From positions 18,689,655 to 18,753,654 of the forward strand of contig NC_045143.1 in assembly GCF_008831285.2 (NCBI RefSeq): a stretch of DNA of 64,000 nucleotides. The letters run 5' to 3'. The notes under the pieces were generated by a model. That model was given only the letters and a program-made list of their open reading frames with translations, made no database searches and was not told where the DNA came from. A program made the translations under genes and the position numbers. Shown here in pieces: positions 44,101 through 54,797 of the stretch (within the stretch, counting starts at the first letter, position 1; each line of letters begins with the position of its first letter). Origin of the DNA: Nymphaea colorata (lineage: Eukaryota; Streptophyta; Magnoliopsida; Nymphaeales; Nymphaeaceae).

Positions 44101-45786
44101 GCATGAATGTTTGTCCTGATGACTGCTGTGTGCATTTGCATGTGTGCATGTTGAACCATACAGTGGGTCCCAAAATCCTTCAGTTGCAGAGGGCATTAGA
44201 AGTGCTGCAAGTGCAGATCCTGTTCACAGAAAGCTTTTTGTGCGTGGATTGGCATGGGAAACTACTTCGGAAACCTTGTGTGCTGTGAGTGTGTTGCTTG
44301 ATTGTTGGGTGTGTTATGGCACTTACCTAAATATTTTTGAACCCATTTCTAAATTCTAACCGTAGGTAGAGAGAGGTAATATTTGACAATTTTTAAGTTC
44401 ACTATTGATGAAATTTCTCATAGAATGTGTGTAGAATAATGTTTCTAAACATTCTGAAAGTCACTGGCAGTTCAAGCATGCTAAAATTGGATGCTATGTA
44501 ATCCAGGCTTTTGGAGTACATGGGGAAATCGAAGAAGGAGCTGTTATCATAGACAAGGCTACTGGAAAATCGCGAGGATATGGATTTATTACGTATCGTG
44601 ATATGGAATCAGCTCAGAGGGCATTGAGAGAGCCTAGCAAATTGATAGATGTAAGGAAAAAAGGTTGTCAGAACCTTTTCAGTGACCTTTCACCTTGCTG
44701 CAACTTTCAATTCATCATATCCTTCTTTTCAACAGCCTCTTTGCTCAACCAGCAGGCCTTACTTCTTCAAAAGTTCTTTCTAATTGTTGGTCGATCCAAG
44801 TGATGCTTTCTGTTTCTCATAAGATTGGAACTTGCAGATAGCTTTCATTTGTTGTTCCTCGTGATTGACAATGGTTCTTTAGTTCCTTTATTATCTTACC
44901 TTTTCTTCCCAAGCACCTTATTGCGACTGTTGTCAAGTGGGTTTTAACTGCTTGGCTGCCTTTTTCATGGGAATTTCAGGGCCGCATGGCGGTTTGCAAC
45001 CTAGCATGTGAAGGTTTAAATAGTGGCTCTGCACCAGTTGATCAAGCACAAAGAAAGCTGTACATTGGAGGCTTATCTCTGGAAACCACAAGTGAAACAT
45101 TACTAAATTTTTTTGCCAGGCATGGGGACATAGAAGAAGGTTCCGTTGCCTATGATAAAGAGACCAATAAATCACGGTAGATCGTGACCTCTTCCAAGTT
45201 GCAATGATTTGACCATGAAAATTTACATTTTTTATTCTAGTATAATAAGTTTTTTTTTTGTTTTTAGTGGGTTTGGTTTCATTACATACAAGACAGCAGA
45301 AGCTGCTAAAAAGGCCATTGATGACCCAAATAAGATTCTCGATGTAAGGCAGTTTGTCCAGTTTCTGTTTGTGCAGTTTTCTGTCCTTATGGTTTCCTTC
45401 TTGAACATGAACCTTTCATATGGCTGTTGGATATCTGTTTCCAGGGGAAACTCATCACTGTGAAGTTTGCAGACAGTCAGAAGAACAAGTTCGGCCCCAC
45501 ACAACTACCCGCAGCTATGGTTCCAGTTGCTATTTCATTCCCTGCTGGGTACACAAAACCTGGGACAACTCATGTTATTGGCACTGCACCCATTGGATAT
45601 GCTGCGTACCAACAGCCTCAGCCTGTAGCTTCCTTTCCCACAAATTATGCTAATACTGCAACGGATTACTCGCAAGTATCACAAGTTGCATATGCGTCAA
45701 TGGCTGGAAAAGGCACACAATTCACGTTGCCTGCTGTAACGTCACCAGGAGTTGGTTCTTATCACTTCTATGCAGGAAAGCACTGA
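41147..45786 (+). CDS. UBA2-like RNA-binding protein with two RRM domains
   Basis: Six coding exons join as 41147-41289, 44164-44284, 44507-44650, 44980-45176, 45268-45343 and 45445-45786 (340 residues); every junction is GT-AG and keeps frame. The N-terminus has [10 protein letters not shown] and an [19 protein letters not shown] helix, a mark of the plant UBP1-associated UBA2/hnRNP1-like family. RRM1 has RNP2 LFVRGL (72-77) and RNP1 RGYGFITY (111-118). RRM2 has LYIGGL (163-168) and RGFGFITY (202-209). The C-terminal ~115 residues are Pro/Ala/Tyr/Gln-rich, as in hnRNPs. The protein is expected in the nucleus, binding U-rich RNA. Both RRMs are cut by introns at similar places, fitting an old domain duplication. 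Intron 1 is 2874 bases. Sequence past 45786 has splice-like sites, so 3' variants are possible. Confidence 0.92.
41327..41352 (+). repeat. (TTTC)n microsatellite at the start of intron 1
   Basis: About six units of TTTC lie 37 bases after the first donor site of the RRM gene. Confidence 0.85.
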
Positions 45787-46595
45787 CGACAAATTGTTTT
45801 CTTACCATCATCTTGCAGACCGTGCCAAGGAGGTAACGTTCTTTCAACTGCATTTATTTTTCGACTTGTTTGTTACAGTTGGAAAACTGGTAATCTTCTC
45901 ATATGGTATCTTTTCGGCAGTTCTGGTTAATTCTGGGACCAAATTCAGGGAAAGGCGGTCAGCAACCCTGATACCAGGAAGCAGAAGCTGTAAATCATGA
46001 GTTAAATTTTTTCTTGCACGACGGTTGATTCTGAAGCTGAGTTGTGAACGTGCATGATAAAGTGTTCTTTTGTGGGGGGTGCCATGGGAGGCTTTTGTGA
46101 AACTTTGATTGCCTATGGGTAGACTAGAAAGTTGCCTTGTTATAAGGGTTCGATATTCCATCCAACCCTTTATTCAATGATGTAAGGAAATGCCGATGAT
46201 TGAGGTGATTATCATGTTTGTTTTGTTTTGCTTCGGAATTCAACAGTGAATCTGAATTTTTATTTGTTTCTAAAAGGAATTTTCTTCCATGGAGTTATTA
46301 TGTCACAGATAAGCGGTTATATACGTGAATCGTGAGCATTATTTGTTTCAGTAGGCATCTAGAATGTGCATGTGTGAAACTTGTACTCTTTTAACATTTA
46401 CTGGGCGAACTTCCTCTTCTCACTGAAAGCAAGGAAGAAGAGCCTGATAAGAAGAAAGTGCCGCCACGCAGTGGAAGCCTATTAAATGCATTTCCGATTT
46501 TCCACCGTGAGGGGAATAGTGGTTAGTGGGTCTACATCTCGTTCGAGTTCCTGGATGAGCGGATACAACCCGACACCTCCCTGCATGCAATTAAG
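45787..46595. other. Spacer between the RRM and PPR genes
   Basis: This holds the 3' UTR of the RRM gene (possibly with an intron) and the promoter of the PPR gene. The two genes are in tandem, 809 bases apart. I see no other gene here. Confidence 0.5.
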
Positions 46596-48272
46596 ATGCG
46601 CCATGGCGGAAGGCTTTCTGTAGGATCGCCGCTTGGGCTCAGGCGTTGCACAGATTATCTTTCATTTCAATTGGAGGAGTGCACGAGATCGAAGGCTCTT
46701 CGCCAAGGGAAACAGATCCATGCCCAAATACTCACGACGCGACTTACCACGGATGTTGGAGTTCTGGCTTCCAAGCTTGTGGGAATGTACGCTTGTTGTG
46801 GTTGTGTTCAGCACGCAGAGCTCGTCTTCGAGCGGATAAGAAGTCCAAGTGTCTTCGCTTGGAATTGGATGATATTGGGCTGTGCGTTCCATGGGGAGTG
46901 CAGGGATGCGCTTGGGTGGTTTTCCATGATGCAGAAGGCTGATGTATTCCCAAATAAGTACACATTCCCTTCAGTTCTGAAGGCCGTAATTGGCGTCATG
47001 GATGTTGAGAAAGGCAAACAACTCCATTGTAGCATCATGACTAGAGGTTTTGAGTGTATAGTGTCTGTAGCAAATGCGTTGGTTGACATGTATGCTAAAT
47101 GTAGGGACCTCTACTCTGCACGTCGAGTATTTGATGAAATGCCTCAAAGAGATGTCGCCACTTGGACCATCATTGTCTGTGGGTATGCCCAAGCCGGCCT
47201 GCTTCATGAATCAGGGCAACTGTTTGATAGGATGAAAAGGGAAGGAGCGGAGCCTAACGAGTTCACATGGAATGCTATGGTTGCTGCTCATGCTGAGAAT
47301 GGTGACTGTGGAGAAGCACTTGACTTCTTCAACCGTATGAAGAAGGAAGGTGTTGCGCCGGATGTGGTTACATGGAACGCCATGATTGTTGGTTTCAACA
47401 GGAATGGAATGGGAGCTCTGGCACTGAAACTGCTGCGCGAAATGGTGTCCTTGGGATTGAAACTGAATGCTATCACGGCTGCAAGTGTGCTTCCTGCATG
47501 TGGAGCCATGGGGATGTTGTGCAGTGGCAAGCAGCTTCATTGCGTCATATACAGGCAAGGGTTGGATAGGAACATCCATGTAGGCACAGCACTCATTGAC
47601 ATGTATGCGAAATGTGGACGACTTTCCGAGGCACGGAAAGTGTTTGATCAACTGCCCGCAAAAACTGTTGCTTGCTGGAACGCCATGATCGGGTGCTACG
47701 GCAAGCATGGCAGGGTAGAGGATTCATTGATGTTGTTTGAACAGATGTTGAAAGCGGGGTTAGAGCCAAGCCAGGTGACATTTACTAATCTCCTTTCTTC
47801 CTGCAGCCATTGTGGGTTGGTTGATGAAGGACTGAAAGTATTCAGGCTTATGAGAGATAATTGTGATATCGAAATCAACCCGGAGCATTATGCTTGCATC
47901 GTCGACCTCTTATGCCGGGCTGGGAAGCTCACTGAGGCATGCGAGCTGGTCATGAGTATGCCTATGCAAGTTACTGAGTCTGTTATGGGTGCATTCCTGG
48001 GAGGTTGCAGGATTCATGGAAGAAATGACTTGGCAGAGAAGTTGGTGAAGGAAGTGGTGGGGGAGATGGGGACTGGCAAGGCTGCTGCAGGCTTTGTGAC
48101 CATGTCTAATATGCATGCAGCTGCTGGCAAGTGGGAGGAGGTAGAGGATGTGAGGAAAGTCATGAAGGAAAAGGGAATTCGCAAGAAGCCTGGTTGCAGC
48201 TGGGTAGAGACAGCGAGTCTTGGGCAAGCTGGTTTCGGGGATCCATTTAGGATCCTGGAAGGTTTTACTTAA
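46596..48272 (+). CDS. PLS-class pentatricopeptide repeat protein (E-type)
   Basis: This is an intronless frame of 558 residues. PPR proteins bind organelle RNA in a sequence-specific way and PLS/E types usually serve C-to-U editing in plastids or mitochondria. Repeats follow one another from about residue 40: LVGMYACCGCVQHAELVFER, NALVDMYAKCRDLYSARRVF, TWNAMVAAHAENGDCGEALD, TALIDMYAKCGRLSEARKVF and NAMIGCYGKHGRVEDSLMLF. The C-terminus has an E-motif region (HYACIVDLLCRAGKLTEAC, then GCRIHG, ending KKPGCSWVE). There is no DYW deaminase domain, so editing would need a partner. The short Arg-rich N-terminus fits a transit peptide. The ATG at 46596 is the first in frame and the frame is intact. 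Confidence 0.93.
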   Translation: MRHGGRLSVGSPLGLRRCTDYLSFQLEECTRSKALRQGKQIHAQILTTRLTTDVGVLASKLVGMYACCGCVQHAELVFERIRSPSVFAWNWMILGCAFHGECRDALGWFSMMQKADVFPNKYTFPSVLKAVIGVMDVEKGKQLHCSIMTRGFECIVSVANALVDMYAKCRDLYSARRVFDEMPQRDVATWTIIVCGYAQAGLLHESGQLFDRMKREGAEPNEFTWNAMVAAHAENGDCGEALDFFNRMKKEGVAPDVVTWNAMIVGFNRNGMGALALKLLREMVSLGLKLNAITAASVLPACGAMGMLCSGKQLHCVIYRQGLDRNIHVGTALIDMYAKCGRLSEARKVFDQLPAKTVACWNAMIGCYGKHGRVEDSLMLFEQMLKAGLEPSQVTFTNLLSSCSHCGLVDEGLKVFRLMRDNCDIEINPEHYACIVDLLCRAGKLTEACELVMSMPMQVTESVMGAFLGGCRIHGRNDLAEKLVKEVVGEMGTGKAAAGFVTMSNMHAAAGKWEEVEDVRKVMKEKGIRKKPGCSWVETASLGQAGFGDPFRILEGFT

Positions 48273-48954
48273 AAGACTATGTTGAACCGTTTCTCTTCAA
48301 ATGTCAATGTCTTAAGTTGCTAAATTGATTTGATAAGAACCGGCCTGTGATTTGCCGGAATCCGGTGCCGGAATCCAGCACCAACGCACATAAGGGAAAT
48401 CTAGGTTTTCATGGTTTCTATGTCATGTTTGGCATGTATAGTTTGCTGGATCTATTGGCATCTAATGCATTGAGTGCTGTGGCTTTGAGCAGAGTTACCC
48501 AGGATGACCAAGTTGGACGCATCATTTCTTGACAAACAGAAACAAATATAATGGGAAGTTTAGCAAGATCTGAAATTTGCGCCTCAAATATCTTTGTGAT
48601 GACAGTGCCTAGAAAAAAATATAGGTGTGAGGACATATGGTTTGAGTTTATCTGACAACCAACCTAAATTGGATTAGTTGGCTTAAATGGCAGCAAAAAT
48701 AAGTACGACGACTGATCGGGTTTGGCTCTTAATTCGGAGGAAAAGGATATATCTTACGGCCATTTTTTTGTTTCTAATTTGCTCGTTAGTTTTTCCTTTT
48801 CATTCTCTCTTCGGCCGCTCCGTAGAAGACGTCCCTGACCGCTATGCACTATAACACAAACCAAGACCCAAGCGCGCTAGTCTCAGCACAGTCTGTCATT
48901 ACTGATTATGACCTAGGGACTGTGATCAGATTCAGACCCGAATGGGATTAATCA
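48273..48954. other. 3' flank of the PPR gene, no further gene
   Basis: A short direct duplication, GCCGGAATCCGG / GCCGGAATCCAG, lies near 48353-48375. No coding signal is seen on either strand. Confidence 0.4.
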
Positions 48955-49300
48955 CAACCGAATCTAGGTCCAACTATGATCTAATTTATCCTGAAGGCAG
49001 GTTCAAATACAATAGATATGGATCCATTTTTAACTTGGATTCAGATTTAGATGCAAAAGGGAGGTACAAAATCCATTGTATCGAATCCAAACCTTAATTT
49101 TTAATGAATTAGGGCTTTTAATTATAATCTTCCATATTCGAATTGGATATATCCTTAACTACATTCACTATTCGGATATTCATGTATTTGGATTCAAATG
49201 CGAATAAAGTAAAGTCATATCCAAATCCAAACCCAAAATCCGATTTTTACATTCATATCTGAATCCGAATTCGGATTTTGAACTAAATCTATATATATAC
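48955..49300. repeat. Dispersed ATCCAAATCCGAAT-type repeat, copy 2
   Basis: This tract shares long stretches of wording with 8150-8540 (CATATCCAAATCC, AAAATC-GATTTTTACATTCATA, GAATCCGAATT, TTTTGAACTAAATCT). Boundaries are approximate. Confidence 0.5.
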
Positions 49301-50727
49301 AAATATACACATCCATTAAATTTCATTGTGAAAATATTTTTTTTCACAATCTAACCTTATCGACATAATCTTAAGAATGTTTTGGTGAGAAACATGTATC
49401 AAGTGAATCATTTTCTTTAAAAAATAAACGGCTCTTATAACATAAAAACTTCCATAGTATAAAGATCAAATTTTCTTACAAGAATGACTTAAACTAAAAC
49501 ATGAATTACATTAAATTACTGTTTATAAATACACTAGAAGGTTCACATTTTGGTTTAAACACTTTTTAACACAAATTTAAGAGGTCTTAAGTGGTCTGAT
49601 ATTTACCGATCACACAAGGGTAGCCACAACGCACAAGTCGCATGCAAATAGTCTGGAACGGATCGGGTGAAACTTCGACTTAAGGAAAAAAAGAAAAAAA
49701 TTGAAGATAAAAGGAGAGATTCTAGAGATGATAGAGAACTAAGTTGGGAGCGTGATAGTTTTTCTCATCCCTCAACCTCTTTTTCTCTCTCTCCCTTCTC
49801 CTCCTCGCTTGCCCTCCCAAGAGCATATTGATCCAACAAATTATATATCAAAGGAGGGTAGGGGCATTTCTGAAATTTTTTATAAAGGAAGTGAACATTT
49901 TAGGCATTTTTTACTTTTTAAAATCCGTTTTTATCCTTTTTTTTTTTAAGATTTTTTATTATTTCAATAAATCAGAATTATAGTTTCAAACTTTTAAGTT
50001 TTAACAAGGCTGAAATATAATTTTTTAAAATTTTATACAAAATAAACAATTTTTTTTTTTAATTTGCATGCAAATTATTATTTTTTGATGGGGTAGGGGA
50101 CCAAGGCCCTTGCCGGTGCCCCCTTTGGTTCGGCCCCTGGACATGATGCCACCCAAAAAGTCTGGATCCCAAGATCTGATTGAAGAGATGACGATCGCCA
50201 CATTGATGCAGGCCATTTGGTGACGCACCAACTCCAAATCAGCATGCCACCAAGATTATGACCAGATGGAGTTTAAGGCAAGCGCAACGATGGACTTTTC
50301 GAAATTTGATAACAGCAAGGTGCAGCAGTATCTCAGCAATTCTTCTTTCTTGTGTCAACATGTGCTGAAACGTACCAGTTGCTTATGCCATGGTGATCCT
50401 GAATGTATGATTGTAGAGGACTACATTGTTTGGTGGTTCTTGTTTGGAAGAATATGATGTTGATTTAAAGAATCTTAGGCAAAAAAAAGTGGAACACGGG
50501 ATACTCAAGAGAAGATAGAAGTGGAGACTAAAAGTCCTACACTTGTGGGGAAAAAGTTTTAAGCAACAAGCGCCAACTTGAGTGTGCCTCCTTCACCTCT
50601 CGATATTGGAGAACCTAATGGAGAGAGATGTGTTGGATTTGGTACAAAAGTGGAGGTGGTGCTTTTAAGAGCTAAATTAAATCTAACAAATATGAGAGTC
50701 AATGGGTTTGGGACGTTGGGTGGTGCA
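49301..50727. other. AT-rich DNA and an old retroelement-like fragment
   Basis: From 49301 to 50090 the tract is AT-rich without coding signal. A GGCCCTTGCCGGTGCCCCC patch at 50100-50150 looks like the end of a common dispersed repeat. From about 50160 to 50727 the DNA is less AT-rich and has broken frames; it is cut by the MITE at 50728 and continues after it. I cannot assign it to a family. Confidence 0.3.
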
Positions 50728-51032
50728 TAAGGCTGGGCATTGGGTCGGGTACTCATCCGGTACTCAACCCGACTCGGGCCTCAAAAAAAAGGCACAAGGC
50801 CGGCCCGGATGGATGGGCCCAACTAAGCCTGGTTCGGTCCAATAAGACTTTTTAATATTATTTTTATTGATTTTTAATATAATTATAAGATTTTATCATG
50901 ATTAATTGTATTTATATATTATTTTATATTAAAACATATATTTCTTAATACCAAATCGGGCCAGGGCTTCGAGTGTCGGGTCAAACCTGGGCTCTGTTAC
51001 AGGTGTCAGCCCGGCCCGATGGCCAACCCTAT
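50728..51032. mobile_element. 305-bp hAT-type MITE
   Basis: The ends are inverted: AGGCTGGGCATTGGGTCGGGT on the left, against AGGGTTGGCCATCGGGCCGG read inwards from the right. The flanks share TGGTGCA at 50721-50727 and 51033-51039 (an 8-bp duplication with one later mismatch is possible). The interior is AT-rich and non-coding. Confidence 0.8.
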
Positions 51033-52378
51033 TGGTGCAGTATGCAATTTGATGCATAACAAAAGGAGAGTTTCTTGACCAGTCTTGAGGCCAAGACATT
51101 GCAGAAGCAAAAATTGAGCTGATACAGTCTTGACAAAGGCCATGGCAAATGGCAAATCCAGATAGTTTGGATTATGACAAGTCGTTTGGCCTTTTTTGGG
51201 GTAAGTCATTTGTGAGGGGTGGTCTATGAAGGGTCTCTTGTAATGAAGGGAGGGACTCATTATTTTGTATACTTTTACAATTTCTTATGAATAAGAAATC
51301 TTTCTCTTTCTCTCTCTCTGTGGACCTACTTTTTCTACTTATTGGAATCTCTCTCTCTCTCTCTCTCTCCACCTTATATATATATATATATATATATATA
51401 CCTCTCATTTTACTCCATCCCTTAACCACCCTCTCTTTCTCCTTGTTTTTCTTTCTTTATATTCTCTCTCTCTCTTTGGCAAAGCAGGCAAAAGTCTCCA
51501 TCAATGGCACGCGCTATCAAATTTTTGGGGGTTAACACCATGAGAACCCACTATTCTTTTCTCCTTTGATTGGGCAAGATCCAGTTTTTTGGGCAGGCTT
51601 GTATCAAGTTCTCACTCTTCATCAGCTGAGATGATAGATCAGGAACTAGGATGACAACAACGGTCACTATTGCGCACGAACAGTATCAAAATTATTTCTC
51701 CATATCTATAACCTATACCAAAATCCTTGCTGGAGTATAAGTCGAACTATGTAAAAAAATATGACATAGAAATGGAAATTTGTTCTCAGAATTAGAACAA
51801 GTAACAAAAAGTTTATTTATTCTTTCCGTCAAGTGGTGAGTAAGACTGCATGCATGTCTACAAATATACAAAAAATACTGAGTTACTATGGTAGGTTGTT
51901 GAACACCCAGCACAATCAGCATCAAGAAATGTGAACAAATCGAGATTATTTAGGCAAGAATATGCGGGCTGCCGTGATCAAGAAGGCCTTTAAAGTAGGG
52001 AATAATACACTTCCTAATTGAAAATGGCCAGTGGTGGGCGCATGCATGAATTGGGCCGTAGAAAAATTCAGCATTGAGAATGACTGGTGCTCTAATGCCA
52101 TAAAGAAATGAGACAAAAATGGAAACTTGTTCTTAGGTAATTTTTACTCTTTCAATGAAGTAGAGAACACAAGCACACATGTCTACAAATGCAAACTACA
52201 ACAATTGTGCTGCAGTTGCTGTTCCCTTCAACAATTATTGCTGTTGCACTGTTACTTGATTTTACTTGATTTGGAAGACTGATCTGGTCATTATGCTCAA
52301 TATAATGTATCTCTTCAACAACAACGAATCAGAGCTCAATGGAGTGCCAGGGTACGAGCTTGACACAATGTGTGTGTC

Positions 52379-52381
<3 letters not shown>
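51033..52381. other. LTR-like tract with CT and TA microsatellites
   Basis: The stretch at about 51180-51320 (TCTTGTAATGAAGGGAGGG, then TTTCTTATGAATAAGAAA) reads like the 3' part of a plant LTR, but no partner was found. Simple repeats are (CT)n at 51301-51370 in two blocks and (TA)n at 51375-51400. Two diverged copies of a ~90-bp stretch (GGAAATTTGTTCT ... GCATGTCTACAAAT) lie near 51770-51870 and 52110-52190. There is no gene. Confidence 0.35.

Positions 52382-52417
<36 letters not shown>
52382..52417 (+). repeat. (CA)18 microsatellite abutting the CACTA element
   Basis: An uninterrupted CA run merges with the CACTA terminus at 52415, so the left target duplication cannot be read. Confidence 0.9.
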
Positions 52418-52420
<3 letters not shown>

Positions 52421-54033
52421 CTACAAAAAACCTATTTATACTGACGCAAAAAAATGTTAGTATAAATGAAAACATCATCAGTAAAAGTTTTTCTGACGTA
52501 ACACCTGACTTGAAACTATGCATCATAGAAGATGTCGCCACTGAAACGTTTTCTGTTGTTCCCACACACGCCAGTAAATGTCTGACCGTTGCTGACTCAA
52601 AACTTGTCAGTAATTCCTGCCATATGTTATGAAAAACAAGTTATACTGATGAACATTTCATCATTAAATTCTTCGTTTTCGATGTTTTCAGTTTGACACT
52701 CTGCCTGCATCATTAACATATGTTATACTAACAAAATATTAACGTCAATAAATGATGTTTTTTTATGCTTCAAGACATCAGTAAATGTTCATGTTAATTT
52801 TTTAATAACATATTATGTATTACAACTTTCCAAATTTGGATACATATAAAACAACATATAAAGATGAGAACTATTGACATATGCACAAGTTCTTCTCCGC
52901 CTGCATCCTTTGCTTCCACCTACATCCTTTGATTGGATTGAACATGTTTTCCAATATGCCTACATGATTTGATTGGATTGAACTTGTTCATCTCGATGTT
53001 AATATTTCTCTTCAGCTAGCATTAAGAGCCTGTATATGAAGAAGAGATTTACATAAGTAACATGACTAATAAGTTAATTCACAAAAGTTCATAATATATA
53101 AATTACTACATACAGTCTCACCATCAACTTCTGTTGCACCATCAAATGCCATCATAGAAGCCACATGTCATGAAAACTACAATTTGCAAAGCAAAATAGA
53201 GTCCAACTTAAAGGAAAAGAATAATACACAACATGCAAGAGTTAATTCCTAATCAAGTAGTGTTCAACACGATCAACAATATTAAAACTGTAAAATAGTT
53301 AAAGACACTACTAAAGTGCACACATCAAATTTACAATATACTTGATAGTTTAGTTTCACATTTAAGTTTTCATAATAAAATACACAAAAAAAAGATCTAG
53401 TGCACATTAATCGAATCGAGGGCTGGTCAAACCTGCATAGAAATGAACAATATGTCACAAAGCTGAAACTATTTAATAGAATAACAAATTAAATCATGCA
53501 AATTGTGTATGACTTAACTGAATGGACCTGATGCTGCAACATTCAAGATTTGATGTAGTTGAGACTCAAAGTTGTCATCTCTTCACCAATCTCCAAGATT
53601 TTCCATTTTAGAATAAATACTTTGTTCGTCAGTTGTTTATTTCATTGGAGAAGCTCAGTTTTGCTTGGACCATCATAAAAAAATTGTGAGGCACTAACAC
53701 CAACCACCATTGTGTAGACTCTACCATATTTATCCTCTCCAATTACTTGAGAAAGCACATCCCCAAACATGTCAGACGAAATATACTATAGCAAATTTTT
53801 CACTAACATATGCACACGACATCAATATATGTTGATTAATGTGACACTCCCATTTTCATCGTAGAATATACCAAACATTTATTGACATACACGTCAATAA
53901 AAATTGTACTAAAATTTTGACATATGTCAGTATATGTCAATTACATCTGATGTTGCGCTTTGCGTCACCATATGTTAAACTTTTACTGATGATTTGCTAT
54001 CTTAACATCATTGAAAATGTGTTTTTTTTAGTG
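52415..54033. mobile_element. 1619-bp CACTA (En/Spm-like) element
   Basis: The left end is CACTAACTACAAAAAAC and the right end read inwards is CACTAAAAAAAACACATTTT. Both are followed by matching subterminal words in inverted order (ATCATCAGTAAAAGTTT, then TGACG). Many CATCAGTAAATGTT-like units lie within the first and last 350 bases, as is typical of CACTA transposase-binding zones. The right flank is ATA; the left flank is lost in the CA repeat. At this size, with only a transposase relic inside, it is non-autonomous. Confidence 0.8.
53560..53779 (-). pseudogene. Transposase_24-like remnant inside the CACTA element
   Basis: Read on the minus strand, D-M-F-G-D-V-L-S followed by QVIGEDKYGRVYTMVVGVSAS resembles the C-terminal part of plant Transposase_24 proteins (family pattern VLGxExxGRVRGxGxGxTPS). 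The frame then breaks with stops. Only a short part is left. Confidence 0.55.
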
Positions 54034-54376
54034 ATATTATGCTATTAGGGAGGAAGTGGTGCACTAGTTGTGATGCAACCCTGAATCTTGGGGATAGGAG
54101 AAGGCAAGCAACTTCAAGTGGTGAAATTTTAGCCTGACACCATGAATAAGAAGTTCTACGTGTTTACCATCAGCTTGCACAAGGAATGGCAACCACAACA
54201 TATATTTTGAATTATGAGATCTGCATGATAGTGACAACTTCTCCACTGTTCCAATGAACCTTTGGGTCTCACAAAAGGCTTTGGTTGAAAATAATATATG
54301 TGAATCCGATCTAATTACTTAATGTCCAAAAACTATGATCACAAGAATGCTTGGCATGAAAGGCGAAACATATTTG
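54034..54376. other. Spacer between CACTA and Copia elements
   Basis: About 340 bases of AT-rich DNA with no coding or repeat signal that I can identify. Confidence 0.4.
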
Positions 54377-54797
54377 TAACAAAAAAATAAATGAAGAGAA
54401 ATAAGGGAGAGAGACACCAATGTAAGGGCTATAGTGGTCAATTAACTTTACTTATTTTTGTTACAACGTCTTTACCTTCTTGATTTAAGGAGTAACTGTT
54501 ATAATGATTTTTGTAACCAGCACATCTTTAGGGTGTCCATTATCCTCAATGGTAGTCTTTGCCAACTCCAGATAATCACCACGATCATGTGTTGCCAGCT
54601 CCAGCTTAACTTTAATAAATTCACTACATGCCAGCTTGCTCTTCATGTGTTTTTTATTATCACTCCTCCAACTAGATGGTGGTAGGCCGAAAGTCTTAAT
54701 TTGCCTCTGAGATTCTCAAACATGCTATGAGAGCATTGAAAATATCTACAAGTTGCGCCAATGAAACAAACTGAGTTGTTAATTGTGCCAAGGCAAC
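54377..54797 (-). repeat. 3' LTR of the minus-strand Copia element
   Basis: It aligns in direct orientation with 57378 to about 57800: both start TAACAA-AAA-AAATGAAGAGAAA and share ATGTGTTGCC and GCCAGCTTGCTCTT. Divergence is high. A pyrimidine tract (CTTTTTCTCT) at its right edge is the likely purine tract of the minus strand. Confidence 0.65.

Noticed and set aside
47211-47708. Antisense frames across the PPR gene
   Set aside because: They are shadows of a long, well-supported coding frame.
52339-52632. A 97-codon frame over the CA repeat
   Set aside because: It is a microsatellite translation (Thr-His runs) extended into non-coding CACTA sequence.
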